NCBI RefSeq assembly: GCF_004359195.1
Contig: NZ_CP037954.1
Coordinates: 2,790,001-2,854,000, forward strand
Source: Chryseobacterium salivictor
GTDB lineage: Bacteria; Bacteroidota; Bacteroidia; Flavobacteriales; Weeksellaceae
DNA length: 64,000 nucleotides
Direction of reading: 5' to 3'
Shown here: piece by piece, positions 52,546-60,730 of the stretch
Layout: each line of letters opens with the position of its first letter
Numbering within the stretch: position 1 is the stretch's first letter
Notes under the pieces: generated by a model
Told to the model about the DNA's origin: nothing
The model's input: only the letters and a program-made list of their open reading frames with translations
Databases searched by the model: none
Position numbers and translations under genes: made by a program

Positions 52546-53355
52546 TTAAACCGCTACATTATTTTCTCTCAAAGCATCGTTAAGAGAGGTTTTTTTATCA
52601 GTCGATTCTTTTCTTTGTCCGATGATTAAAGCGCATGGAACCTGAAATTCCCCAGCAGGGAACTGTTTCGTATAACTTCCGGGAATCACTACCGAACGGG
52701 CAGGAACTCTTCCTTTAATTTCTACCGGCGTATCACCGGTTACATCGATAATTTTTGTGGATGCCGTTAAAACAACATTTGCGCCCAGAACCGCTTCTCT
52801 TTCTACATGAACTCCTTCTACAACGATACATCTTGAACCCACGAAAACATTATCTTCGATAATTACCGGAGCAGCCTGCAAAGGTTCTAAAACCCCACCA
52901 ATTCCTACTCCACCACTCAAATGAACGTCTTTTCCGATTTGTGCACAGCTGCCAACCGTTGCCCAGGTATCCACCATGGTTCCCGAATCTACATAAGCAC
53001 CGATATTCACATAAGACGGCATTAAAATAACACCGGGCGCAATATAAGCGCCTTCTCTCGCTACAGCGTGCGGAACGACGCGAACCCCTTTTTCGGCATA
53101 GCCTCTTTTCAAAGGCATTTTGTCGTGAAATTCAAACGGACCTACTTCAATGGTTTCCATTTTTTGGATTGGGAAATACATGACCACAGCTTTCTTCACC
53201 CATTCGTTCACTTTCCAGCCATTGTCCGTAGGTTCGGCAACTCTGAGTTCGCCTAAATCTAATTGTCGGATTACTTCACGGATTGATGCTTTACTGTCAT
53301 CATTTTGTAACAGTTCCCGGTTGTCCCAAATATTTTCTATCGTTTGTTGTAACAT
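52546..53355 (-). CDS. dapD: Tetrahydrodipicolinate N-succinyltransferase
   Basis: A 269-residue enzyme of the lysine and diaminopimelate pathway. The N-terminal helical domain (1-100, WKVNEWVKKAVVMYFPIQKM) is followed by a left-handed beta-helix of hexapeptide repeats with GAYIAPGVILMPSYVNIGAY, VDTWATVGSCAQIG and HLSGGVGIGGVLEPLQ. The length is normal. Its product supplies meso-DAP for peptidoglycan, which fits the NlpC/P60 gene 40 bases upstream and the envelope-glycan cluster downstream. Confidence 0.95.
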   Translation of the reverse strand: MLQQTIENIWDNRELLQNDDSKASIREVIRQLDLGELRVAEPTDNGWKVNEWVKKAVVMYFPIQKMETIEVGPFEFHDKMPLKRGYAEKGVRVVPHAVAREGAYIAPGVILMPSYVNIGAYVDSGTMVDTWATVGSCAQIGKDVHLSGGVGIGGVLEPLQAAPVIIEDNVFVGSRCIVVEGVHVEREAVLGANVVLTASTKIIDVTGDTPVEIKGRVPARSVVIPGSYTKQFPAGEFQVPCALIIGQRKESTDKKTSLNDALRENNVAV

Positions 53356-53394
53356 ATTTATTGTTGAATTTTTAATTTTTGAATAAGGGCAAAT

Positions 53395-53934
53395 TTACAA
53401 AACTCTTCTGGCGAAAAGGTAAGCATTGTTCCAGTATTTTTCGTTAAGTGAAGAAATAATAACTCCTTTCGAAGTGGAGGAATGAATGAACTTAACCTCG
53501 CCATCATTTCCGATATCGTGAACGATTCCGACATGGTTAACTCTATTTCCGCCTGAGGTTGCAAAAAAGACTAAATCACCGGGTTTTGCTTCATTGATTT
53601 TAATAGAAATTCCCTGGTTTGACTGTTCTTCAGATCTTCTGGGGAGTTTGTAACTGTTTTCATCAAAAACTTTGGTCACTAATCCCGAGCAATCGAAACC
53701 GGCGGAGGTATTCCCTGCATATTTATAGGGTGCACCCAAATATTTTTCAGCATCTTTTAAAATTTTCTTAATTTCAGCATTGACTTTCCCCGAATAATTA
53801 GACTCCAAAGTTTTCAAATTATCTGCCTTTTTCACCGTCTTTGTAGGGATTTCTCTTTTTACCACCACATTCCTGGAAGAACCGCAGGAAATGATTACTA
53901 ATGCGGAAAAAGTAAGCATCAAATATTTCTTCAT
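53395..53934 (-). CDS. NlpC/P60-family peptidoglycan peptidase lipoprotein
   Basis: A 179-residue lipoprotein: the signal peptide ends in a lipobox with Cys17 (VIISCGS). The NlpC/P60 domain (about 55-179) has catalytic Cys82 in FDCSGLV and His134 in VNHVGIV, with PGDLVFFA between. It would cut a D-Glu-DAP type bond in cell-wall peptides in the periplasm. It heads a run of minus-strand genes that may be co-transcribed with dapD. Confidence 0.92.
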   Translation of the reverse strand: MKKYLMLTFSALVIISCGSSRNVVVKREIPTKTVKKADNLKTLESNYSGKVNAEIKKILKDAEKYLGAPYKYAGNTSAGFDCSGLVTKVFDENSYKLPRRSEEQSNQGISIKINEAKPGDLVFFATSGGNRVNHVGIVHDIGNDGEVKFIHSSTSKGVIISSLNEKYWNNAYLFARRVL

Positions 53935-54044
53935 TTTCTTAATATCACAATTTTCCCAAAAATAGTGAAAATATTCAAATCTTTCTTTTAATTTAAAGAC
54001 ATTTTCCTTTTTGGCAGCCGTTTTCTCATTTTTTTTAAAGAGTC

Positions 54045-54052
54045 TATCTTTG
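54045..54052 (+). promoter_or_regulatory. -7 element of prmC
   Basis: TATCTTTG matches TAnnTTTG, followed by C; the ATG lies 47 bases further. Confidence 0.55.
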
Positions 54053-54099
54053 CATTTGAAAAAAAGGATTTATATTTTTAAAATTCCGAAAAACCTACA

Positions 54100-54951
54100 A
54101 TGACTCTAAAGGACTACAAAATCTATTTTAAAGAGCAGGTTTCTGAACTGTACAGCGGTTCTGAAAGTTCAGTTTTGTTCGGTATTTTCGTGCAAAAACT
54201 GATGGACCTGAATCAGATTGAACTGCGAAAGGCGATGAATAATGAGGTTCAGGAGAAACAGTCAGAAGATTTTCAAAGGATCATTGATGAATTAAAATCG
54301 GGAAAACCTTATCAGCAGATTTTGGGTGAAACCGAATTTTACGGTCTGACATTTTTCGTAGATGAACACGTTCTCATTCCAAGACCTGAAACCGAAGAAC
54401 TTCTGGAATTGGCGATTGCGAAGATTAAAAGTTCAGGTTTAAATAAGAAAGATTTCAAAATTTTGGATATTGGAACAGGTTCCGGGATTATTCCGATTGT
54501 TTTAAAGAAACATTTTCCCAAAGCGGAAGTTTCGGCTATTGATTATTCTGAAAAAGCTTTGAAAACGGCCAGGAGAAATGCAGATTTTCATCAGGCTGAA
54601 ATTCATTTTATCCATCAGGATTATCTGACCGGAAATTTGACTGAAAATTATGACGTTATTATTTCGAATCCGCCTTATATCGGGATGGAGGAAGAAGATG
54701 AAATCGCAGATTCGGTAAAAGAGTTTGAGCCGAAAATGGCGTTATTTTCTCCAACTTCAAACGCATTAATTTTCTATGAAAAAATCGCTGAAGACTGCAA
54801 AAATCACCTCGCAGAAAATGGTTTGGTTTTTCTGGAAATCAATCAGAAATTAGGAAAAGAGACGCTGGAACTTTTTACTGATGTTTTGTCGGAAGTGGAG
54901 TTGATGAAAGATCTGTCTGGGAATGAGCGGTTTATCTGGGGGATTTCTTGA
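54100..54951 (+). CDS. prmC: Release factor glutamine N5-methyltransferase
   Basis: A 283-residue SAM-dependent enzyme that methylates the GGQ glutamine of release factors RF1 and RF2. The N-terminal helical domain (1-75) binds the release factor. LIPRPETEELL, the SAM-binding ILDIGTGSGIIPI and the catalytic IISNPPYIG follow in the expected order. The gene stands alone. Confidence 0.95.
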   Translation: MTLKDYKIYFKEQVSELYSGSESSVLFGIFVQKLMDLNQIELRKAMNNEVQEKQSEDFQRIIDELKSGKPYQQILGETEFYGLTFFVDEHVLIPRPETEELLELAIAKIKSSGLNKKDFKILDIGTGSGIIPIVLKKHFPKAEVSAIDYSEKALKTARRNADFHQAEIHFIHQDYLTGNLTENYDVIISNPPYIGMEEEDEIADSVKEFEPKMALFSPTSNALIFYEKIAEDCKNHLAENGLVFLEINQKLGKETLELFTDVLSEVELMKDLSGNERFIWGIS

Positions 54952-55010
54952 GTGATTGGGTGATTGGGTATTTGAGTTGTCGAGTCATTGGGTTTTTGAG
55001 TTATTGAACA
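54950..55010 (+). repeat. Degenerate GATTGGGT-type tandem repeat
   Basis: GTGATTGGGT occurs twice in succession, then TTTGAGTTGTCGAGTCATTGGGT and TTTGAGTTATTG. This low-complexity array starts at the prmC stop codon. Confidence 0.5.
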
Positions 55011-55040
55011 AGTCAATTAACTAATTTTTAATTTAATTTT

Positions 55041-55408
55041 TTATAAATATTCTATCTTATAATTCAACTCAATGGGATTGTTATTTTCCCTCATCTGCTT
55101 TTAAATATTTTCCGTTAACTGTTTTAAATTCATGCCAACAGGATTGCCGTTTTCGTCACCTACTTTGTACTTCATTCCTTTGCTCTTAATTCAGAAAACG
55201 GATGTGAATAATAATCTTTTTGTAACTTATTGTAGTTCTCCCAACTTATTTCTTTTCCTTTTCTCAGATTGAGCATTGTATTACCATTATGAATAGGGTC
55301 CCGTCTTGAACCGGTATTTTGGGATCAAACCAGGCAATCCAATTTCTACCTCCATATTTCACAGTCGCTTTATAAGACACCATCGCGCCAATTTTTACTT
55401 TCACAAAT
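55041..55408 (-). pseudogene. Decayed GLPGLI-family gene
   Basis: On the minus strand KATVKYGGRNWIAWFDPKIP and VQDG align with KATSEFGGRKWIAWFSPDIPIQDG of the intact GLPGLI gene at 55989. After a break, ENYNKLQKDYYSHPFSELRA and the terminal NNPIELNYKIEYL lie in other frames with stops between. The GLPGLI core and the whole N-terminal half are missing. The next gene starts where the homology ends. Confidence 0.8.
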
Positions 55409-55422
55409 ATTTTTAACGCTCT

Positions 55423-55845
55423 TTATTTTCTTTTTATTTCTATTGGTAAAGCAACAATATCAATTACATTTTCTCCTTGTTTATTTTTTCCTGCCATCCA
55501 TTTTTTTTGTTGTGTAATATTCTGAATTGTTTTCTTCAATTCTTTATTAAAATTTTCATCACTTCCATAAATTGAAATATTTAGAACTTCTCCATCGTTT
55601 TCAATCTTTAAAATTATTTTGGCTTTATAAGTTTTGTTTGTTTCTAAACCAGTCCTATCAATGTTAGCTTTTATTTCCTCAATGAATTTCTTATTTCCTG
55701 TCGGATATTGTGCCGGAAATGTAATATTTGGTGGTGGTGGAACATTTAAATCTTGCGGCTGTTTAGACTCAAATTCATTCCTTATTGTTTGCGATATTCC
55801 AAAGTGAAAGGATAGAAGTGAGATAATGATAATAATTTTTTGCAT
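55423..55845 (-). CDS. Secreted small protein with TonB-C-like domain
   Basis: A 140-residue protein with a signal peptide (1-19, ending FGISQ) and a Pro-rich linker (NVPPPPNITFP). The C-terminal domain (FPTGNKKFIEEIKANIDRTG, then ILKIENDGEVLNISIYG and NVIDIVALPIEIKRK) resembles the TonB C-terminal fold used by many secreted Bacteroidetes proteins. It lacks the N-terminal membrane anchor of true TonB, so energy transduction is unlikely. The start at 55845 precedes the signal peptide; the frame extends 10 codons upstream. Confidence 0.6.
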   Translation of the reverse strand: MQKIIIIISLLSFHFGISQTIRNEFESKQPQDLNVPPPPNITFPAQYPTGNKKFIEEIKANIDRTGLETNKTYKAKIILKIENDGEVLNISIYGSDENFNKELKKTIQNITQQKKWMAGKNKQGENVIDIVALPIEIKRK

Positions 55846-55988
55846 ATCGTTAGTTTTTAGACGGTTTTTCACCAATTATTTATAGTTTTTCCAAATTTGG
55901 AAGTAATGATTTAATCCTTTTTTATCACTATTATATCATAATTCCTATGTCTGGAAACTAAAAAATATTCTGTTCCATATAGCAGCAA

Positions 55989-56798
55989 TTACTTTAACAA
56001 ATCAATTTCTATTATATTATTATCTCTTCTGATTCTTTCAAGTAGATTTTTCTCTATTTCCCGTATGATTTCTGTGCCTGTTCGAAATTTACCGTCTGCA
56101 TTTCTTTGATCCGGTATTCTTCCAATTAAGTTCGCGGGGTTCTTTCTATAATTTTGATATACTTTTACATATTGGGGGAAAGTGACATTAACTTCCCTAT
56201 AATTTTTTACATCTGGATAAATAAAAGCAGTTTCATTATTTTTAATTCCCTTCAATTCGAAAATATGATTTTGCTTTTCATCCTCCACTTTGAAAATCAG
56301 TCCAGGTAAATCCTTAAACTTATAGGGTCCATCCTGAATGGGTATATCCGGCGAAAACCAGGCAATCCATTTTCGTCCGCCAAATTCAGAGGTTGCTTTC
56401 TGAACTTTGTGATCTAAAATATTTGAAAACTCGTTGATGAGTTCCCACTTAAAGTTAATTTCCTGTTTTATATTGTATCGATCATAGACAAGTCTCTTGA
56501 TATGCATGATTTGATTCGAATTAGGAGTTTTGATAATCCGATCATAAATCATCTCTTTATTGGGAGGCATCGTCATAAGCCCTTTTTTGCTGTCTGCTAA
56601 AAGGGTAGAATCAGAATTATATTGGGCAAAACTAAAATATTCTGATCGATCTTTTCCAATATCCAGAATCATCATTTCAGTTATTACATTTTCCGCAATT
56701 GTAGAATCCGGTATAAATTTATATTCGTATACAAACTGTTTTGATTGAGAGGAATACAAAAGGCAAAGAAATAGAAATATTAAGGGGAATTTGTTCAT
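55989..56798 (-). CDS. GLPGLI-family protein
   Basis: A 269-residue secreted protein with a signal peptide (1-19). QKATSEFGGRKWIAWFSPDIP, IQDGPYKFKDLPGLIFKVED marks the family, here with DLPGLI in place of GLPGLI. The family is restricted to Bacteroidetes and of unknown function, often found in tandem copies. A decayed paralogue lies at 55041-55408, with the TonB-C-like gene between. Confidence 0.9.
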   Translation of the reverse strand: MNKFPLIFLFLCLLYSSQSKQFVYEYKFIPDSTIAENVITEMMILDIGKDRSEYFSFAQYNSDSTLLADSKKGLMTMPPNKEMIYDRIIKTPNSNQIMHIKRLVYDRYNIKQEINFKWELINEFSNILDHKVQKATSEFGGRKWIAWFSPDIPIQDGPYKFKDLPGLIFKVEDEKQNHIFELKGIKNNETAFIYPDVKNYREVNVTFPQYVKVYQNYRKNPANLIGRIPDQRNADGKFRTGTEIIREIEKNLLERIRRDNNIIEIDLLK

Positions 56799-57120
56799 TT
56801 TTTTTTCAATTGTTTTGCAATTATTGTCATTTTAAAACTACAAATAATACTTGGATAAAAATGAAAATATCGAAATTGATAAAACTTTAAAAAATGTGCT
56901 TTCCACTTATTTTCAAACCAATTAAAATCGATGTTATGTAAAATGTATCATTGTGAAAAAACTGCTTAAAAATACGAAAATTTTATACCGGCAATAAACT
57001 TAATAAAGCGGAAAAACATTCTACAAGCCCAGAATAACATTGCCATTCCTGCAAAATAATAACATTGATTGCGGGAAATTACTTTGTTGTTTTTTCTTTT
57101 TCCTCAAATAACAAACCACC
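56799..57120. other. Intergenic stretch, no gene seen
   Basis: AT-rich upstream region of the GLPGLI gene. I see no coding frame or clear promoter. Confidence 0.35.
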
Positions 57121-57200
57121 TGAAATGATAGCCCCGATGGGAGCGGCATCCTATTGTGGAGCGTAGCGGGAACAATAGATATAGCGGACAGTGGGACGGG
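57121..57200 (+). repeat. Dispersed intergenic repeat, copy D
   Basis: It contains CCGATGGGAGCGGCATCCT (compare GGATGGAAGCGGCATTCT in copy B), GGAGCGTAGCGGGAACAA and ATAGCGGACAGTGGGACGGG. Copies A-D are all on the same strand. Confidence 0.65.
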
Positions 57201-57239
57201 TTTCTATAAAAAATCGAAATTCCGGTGCTCCTGAAAATT

Positions 57240-57896
57240 CTAGTTAATTCTCTTCTTTACGAAAACCATATACGACATATACAGCAACGGAAGTGCCATG
57301 ATTCCTAAGTAAAATGCGTTCTCGATAGCCCGCTCCGGCTGCAAAGCTACGGCATAAATCAAACCGAAAAATGCGCCGCCTAGATGCGCAGCATGTCCGA
57401 CATTGTCATGCTGTTTCGGATTCAGCATCATGTAAACGGAATAGGCGAAATAGGCGAATCCGAAAATATAGCCCGGAATGGCAATCGGTATAAAGAAAAA
57501 GTAAATCCCTAAATCGGGAATCATCGCAATGGAGGCAAATAAAATCCCTGAAACTCCACCACTCGCGCCAATCGCAGAATACCAGGACTGATTCTTGTAC
57601 AGATAAAGCGAGAAAATATTTCCCAAAAGAATGGAGCCAAAATAAACAAGCAGAAAGCCGAACGCTCCAAATGCCTGAACCACAATTGGGCCGAAGAAAT
57701 ACAGCGTCATCATGTTGAACAGCAAATGCATCAGATCGGCGTGCAGAAAACCTGCAGAAATCAAACGCACATATTCTTTGTTGCGAAGGATGGCCCCGAC
57801 ATTGAATTTGTATTTTTCGAAAAGCGCCTGATTGCTAAAGGCGATATAACTGAAAATCGCGGTGCCTGCAATAATAATCAAAAGAACTGGACTCAT
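57240..57896 (-). CDS. Rhomboid-family intramembrane serine protease
   Basis: A 218-residue protein with six membrane helices. The catalytic Ser112 lies in GASGGVSG and His171 in HAAHLGGAFFG; HLLFNMMTLYFFGP in the first loop and helix 2 is the other signature. It cleaves helical membrane segments of client proteins, which are not known here. clpS and the CNNM-type gene precede it on the same strand (spacers 42 and 32 bases), so the three may form an operon. Confidence 0.93.
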   Translation of the reverse strand: MSPVLLIIIAGTAIFSYIAFSNQALFEKYKFNVGAILRNKEYVRLISAGFLHADLMHLLFNMMTLYFFGPIVVQAFGAFGFLLVYFGSILLGNIFSLYLYKNQSWYSAIGASGGVSGILFASIAMIPDLGIYFFFIPIAIPGYIFGFAYFAYSVYMMLNPKQHDNVGHAAHLGGAFFGLIYAVALQPERAIENAFYLGIMALPLLYMSYMVFVKKRIN

Positions 57897-57938
57897 ATTT
57901 TTTTATAAAATAAAAGTTTCGAAATCCGAAACTTTGGT

Positions 57939-58256
57939 TTAAACAATTTCTGAAGTTAAACTTCTTGCTAATAATTTTTCGTGCATGGGTTTCAGCTTTT
58001 CTAAATCCCCGGTTTTTACGGTGCATTTGCCTTTGTAATGAACAAGCATGGTACACTGCTCGGCCTGTTCCAGGGTATGACCACAAATTTCGATCAGTGC
58101 TTCAATGACGTAATCAAAAGTATTGATATCGTCATTCCACAAAATCAGTTTATAAACTTCGTCTTCTCTTTCCAGAACCGCAATATCTTCTTCGGTTTCC
58201 CGTTTCGGATTTTCGTAATCCTTTATATTGGCCGGAATATTATAATGTAAACCCAT
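57939..58256 (-). CDS. clpS: ClpS adaptor of the Clp protease
   Basis: A 105-residue adaptor that delivers N-degron substrates to ClpA or ClpC. YKLILWNDDINTFDYVIEAL is the N-degron pocket signature, and the HTLEQAEQCTMLVHYKGKC helix follows. The start at 58256 (MGLHYNIP) is the ATG; a GTG seven codons upstream is in frame but unsupported. Confidence 0.93.
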   Translation of the reverse strand: MGLHYNIPANIKDYENPKRETEEDIAVLEREDEVYKLILWNDDINTFDYVIEALIEICGHTLEQAEQCTMLVHYKGKCTVKTGDLEKLKPMHEKLLARSLTSEIV

Positions 58257-58288
58257 TTCTTTAATTTTAAAAATCACTATTCTTTACA

Positions 58289-59647
58289 TTAAATTTCTCC
58301 TATTTCATTAGACAAATCATTCATGATGCGTGGTTCGTTGTAGGTTAATTCCACCAGATCCACACTTTTATTCTGCATTTTCAGAATTTTAACATGGTAG
58401 TTATTGATATTAAATTCCTCATTTTCAGCTGGAATATCTTCCAGTTCATGCAGGATAAACCCGGCCAACGTGTTGTATTCGCCGTCATCTGACAACGGGA
58501 ACATTTTGGGTAATTTTTCATTGATTTCATCTAAAGGCTGTGTTGCCTTAACCCAGAAAACATTCTCTCCCACTTTGTCAACAATTCTTTCTTCATCGTC
58601 TTCTTCATCCTGTATTTCGCCGACCAATTCCTCTAAAATGTCTTCCAAAGTAACAATTCCTTCGGTACCTCCAAATTCGTCAATAACTACGGCTAAATGC
58701 TGCTTTTTCTGCTGGAAGACTTTCAGCAGGTCAGAAATCTTTTTACTCCCGACCACAAAGAATGCATCCCGCATCAAATCTTTTAAATCATCATGATCGA
58801 TTTCACCTTTTCTCTTCACATATTCACGGATAATTTCTTTGGCGTAAAATATCCCGATGATATTGTCAATAGAATCCTGATAAACCGGAAGTCTGGAATA
58901 CCCGCCTTCCATAATGATATTAATGATATCCTCGATCGGCAGTTCGATATCAATCGACGAGATATTCTGTCTGGGAATCATGATTTGCTTTGCGGAGTGA
59001 TCTGTAAAATCGAACGCATTTTTAATGATTTCGTAATTCTCTTCTTCGATTTCCCCTGAGTCAGCAGATTGTTTTACAAGCAACTGCAATTCTTCAGTGG
59101 AGTGAATTTCCTGTTCTGAAGCAGGGTGAATTTTCACCAAACGCAGAAAAGCATTCGACATGTGATTCATCGACCAGATAAACGGTTTGAACACGGTATA
59201 GAAAACCCGTAAAGGAACCGCAATAAACATAGCGGTCTGCTCAGATTTTCGGATTGCAATTGACTTAGGAATTAATTCACCAAACACGATATGCATGATC
59301 GTAATAATCAGGAAGCTCAGAATAAGTGAAATGGTGGTAATCGTACTGTCTGCAACTGCTACATTAAAATAGTGGAAGAGATTTTCGATCACGTGATGCA
59401 TCGCACTTTCACCCACCCAACCTAAAGCAAGGGATGCTAAGGTAATTCCTAACTGTGTAGCAGAAAGGTATTCATCCAGATGCTTTATCAGATGCTCCGC
59501 CTGCTTTGCCATGGCGTTCCCCTCGGCGGCTTTTAATTGAATCTGAGAGTACCGGACTTTAACGATTGAGAATTCTGCGGCTACAAAAAAACCATTCAGT
59601 ACTACTAAAAATACAGCTAAAAAAAGCTTAATTATGTCAGAATCCAT
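58289..59647 (-). CDS. CNNM/CorC-type membrane protein with CBS domains
   Basis: A 452-residue protein. The DUF21 (CNNM) membrane domain (1-200) shows GFFVAAEFSIVKVR and LASLALGWVGE. A CBS pair (about 220-345) contains MIPRQNISSIDIELPIEDII and VIDEFGGTEGIVTLEDILEE, and a CorC/HlyC domain (about 360-440) ends it. Family members are linked to magnesium efflux or homeostasis; the older name 'hemolysin' is misleading. The start is normal. Confidence 0.92.
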   Translation of the reverse strand: MDSDIIKLFLAVFLVVLNGFFVAAEFSIVKVRYSQIQLKAAEGNAMAKQAEHLIKHLDEYLSATQLGITLASLALGWVGESAMHHVIENLFHYFNVAVADSTITTISLILSFLIITIMHIVFGELIPKSIAIRKSEQTAMFIAVPLRVFYTVFKPFIWSMNHMSNAFLRLVKIHPASEQEIHSTEELQLLVKQSADSGEIEEENYEIIKNAFDFTDHSAKQIMIPRQNISSIDIELPIEDIINIIMEGGYSRLPVYQDSIDNIIGIFYAKEIIREYVKRKGEIDHDDLKDLMRDAFFVVGSKKISDLLKVFQQKKQHLAVVIDEFGGTEGIVTLEDILEELVGEIQDEEDDEERIVDKVGENVFWVKATQPLDEINEKLPKMFPLSDDGEYNTLAGFILHELEDIPAENEEFNINNYHVKILKMQNKSVDLVELTYNEPRIMNDLSNEIGEI

Positions 59648-59737
59648 TTAGAAATTTAAAAATATTGCGACAAAGATACGTAAATAAAATAATTAATATT
59701 AACTATTCTGAGAATAGGAACTGAAGTTTACTCCAAA

Positions 59738-59767
59738 TAAAAAGCACCGATCAATGATGGTGCTTTT
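59738..59767 (-). terminator. Terminator after atpG
   Basis: AAAAGCACC (59740-59748) pairs with GGTGCTTTT (59759-59767); T follows on the minus strand. Confidence 0.8.
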
Positions 59768-59803
59768 CAGTTTTATAAAAGAAAACTATTGTTTTCTTAA
59801 AAT

Positions 59804-60661
59804 TTATGAATTTTTCAATGCTTCTGCACCTCCTACAATTTCCAAAATCTCGTTGGTAATTGCAGCCTGACGGGCCTTATTATAGAATATTTTAAGATCA
59901 TTTCTCAATGCTTCTGCGTTGTCGGTCGCTTTGTGCATCGCAGTCATTCTGGCACCGTGCTCTGAAGCTACCGAATCCAAAATCGCTTTGTAAACCTGAG
60001 TTTTTATCGACTTCGGCATTAATACTTCTAAAATTTCTTTCGCCGTAGGCTCAAAGATATAATCGGTATTGGAAACTTCGGTTTTTTCCGGTAATGCGAT
60101 CGGCAACAACTGTTCTTTAATAACTTCCTGTGTAGCCGCATTGATGAACTTATTGTAAATCAAATATACTTTGTCAAAACTTCCTTCACGGAAATCTTTC
60201 ATTACGTTTTCTACAAAATTGGAAACGACCTCGAAGCTCATGCCATCGAAAATAGCACTTTGATTATCGTACACTTTTCTGCTTCTGCGAACCGCGTCAT
60301 ATACTTTTTTACCAACGGTAAGAATTTCGATCTCATGCGCTGCATTTGCAACCGAGAGATTCAATTCTTTGATTACCGCAGAGTTAAATGCGCCGGCAAG
60401 ACCTTTATTAGAAGTGACAACGATGTAAAGAACTTTGTTCACTTCTCTTTCTTCGGTGTAGCCCGACACGCCTTCTAAATCTACCGTGGAACTTACATTC
60501 TCTATAATTTCCTGTAATTTTTCTGAGTAAGGTCTCAACATGACAATTGCATCGGTTGCTTTCTTCAGTTTCGCTGCCGAAACCATTTTCATCGCACTCG
60601 TAATCTGCATTGTCGAAGAGATTGAAGTAATTCTTCCTCGTATTTCTTTTAAGTTTGCCAT
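59804..60661 (-). CDS. atpG: ATP synthase gamma subunit
   Basis: The 285-residue central rotor shaft of F1. MANLKEIRGRITSISSTMQI TSAMKMVSAAK is the N-terminal coiled coil, VTSNKGLAGAFNSAVIK lies in the middle domain, and EHGARMTAMHKATDNAEALR plus ITNEILEIVGGAEAL close the C-terminal helix. It is the last gene of this operon; atpD and atpC, which follow in proteobacteria, are absent, as is usual in Bacteroidetes where they form a separate unit. Confidence 0.96.
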   Translation of the reverse strand: MANLKEIRGRITSISSTMQITSAMKMVSAAKLKKATDAIVMLRPYSEKLQEIIENVSSTVDLEGVSGYTEEREVNKVLYIVVTSNKGLAGAFNSAVIKELNLSVANAAHEIEILTVGKKVYDAVRRSRKVYDNQSAIFDGMSFEVVSNFVENVMKDFREGSFDKVYLIYNKFINAATQEVIKEQLLPIALPEKTEVSNTDYIFEPTAKEILEVLMPKSIKTQVYKAILDSVASEHGARMTAMHKATDNAEALRNDLKIFYNKARQAAITNEILEIVGGAEALKNS

Positions 60662-60683
60662 TCTATGAAGTCAATGTTTAAAA

Positions 60684-60717
60684 TTCAGTATTCAAGAATA
60701 AAATCCTGAATACTGAA
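60684..60717 (-). other. Perfect 11-bp hairpin between atpA and atpG
   Basis: TTCAGTATTCA (60684-60694) pairs with TGAATACTGAA (60707-60717) around a 12-base loop, 14 bases after the atpA stop. There is no strong T run, so it is more likely a processing or stability element, or a repeat relic, than a terminator. Confidence 0.6.
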
Positions 60718-60730
60718 AATTGAATATTTT

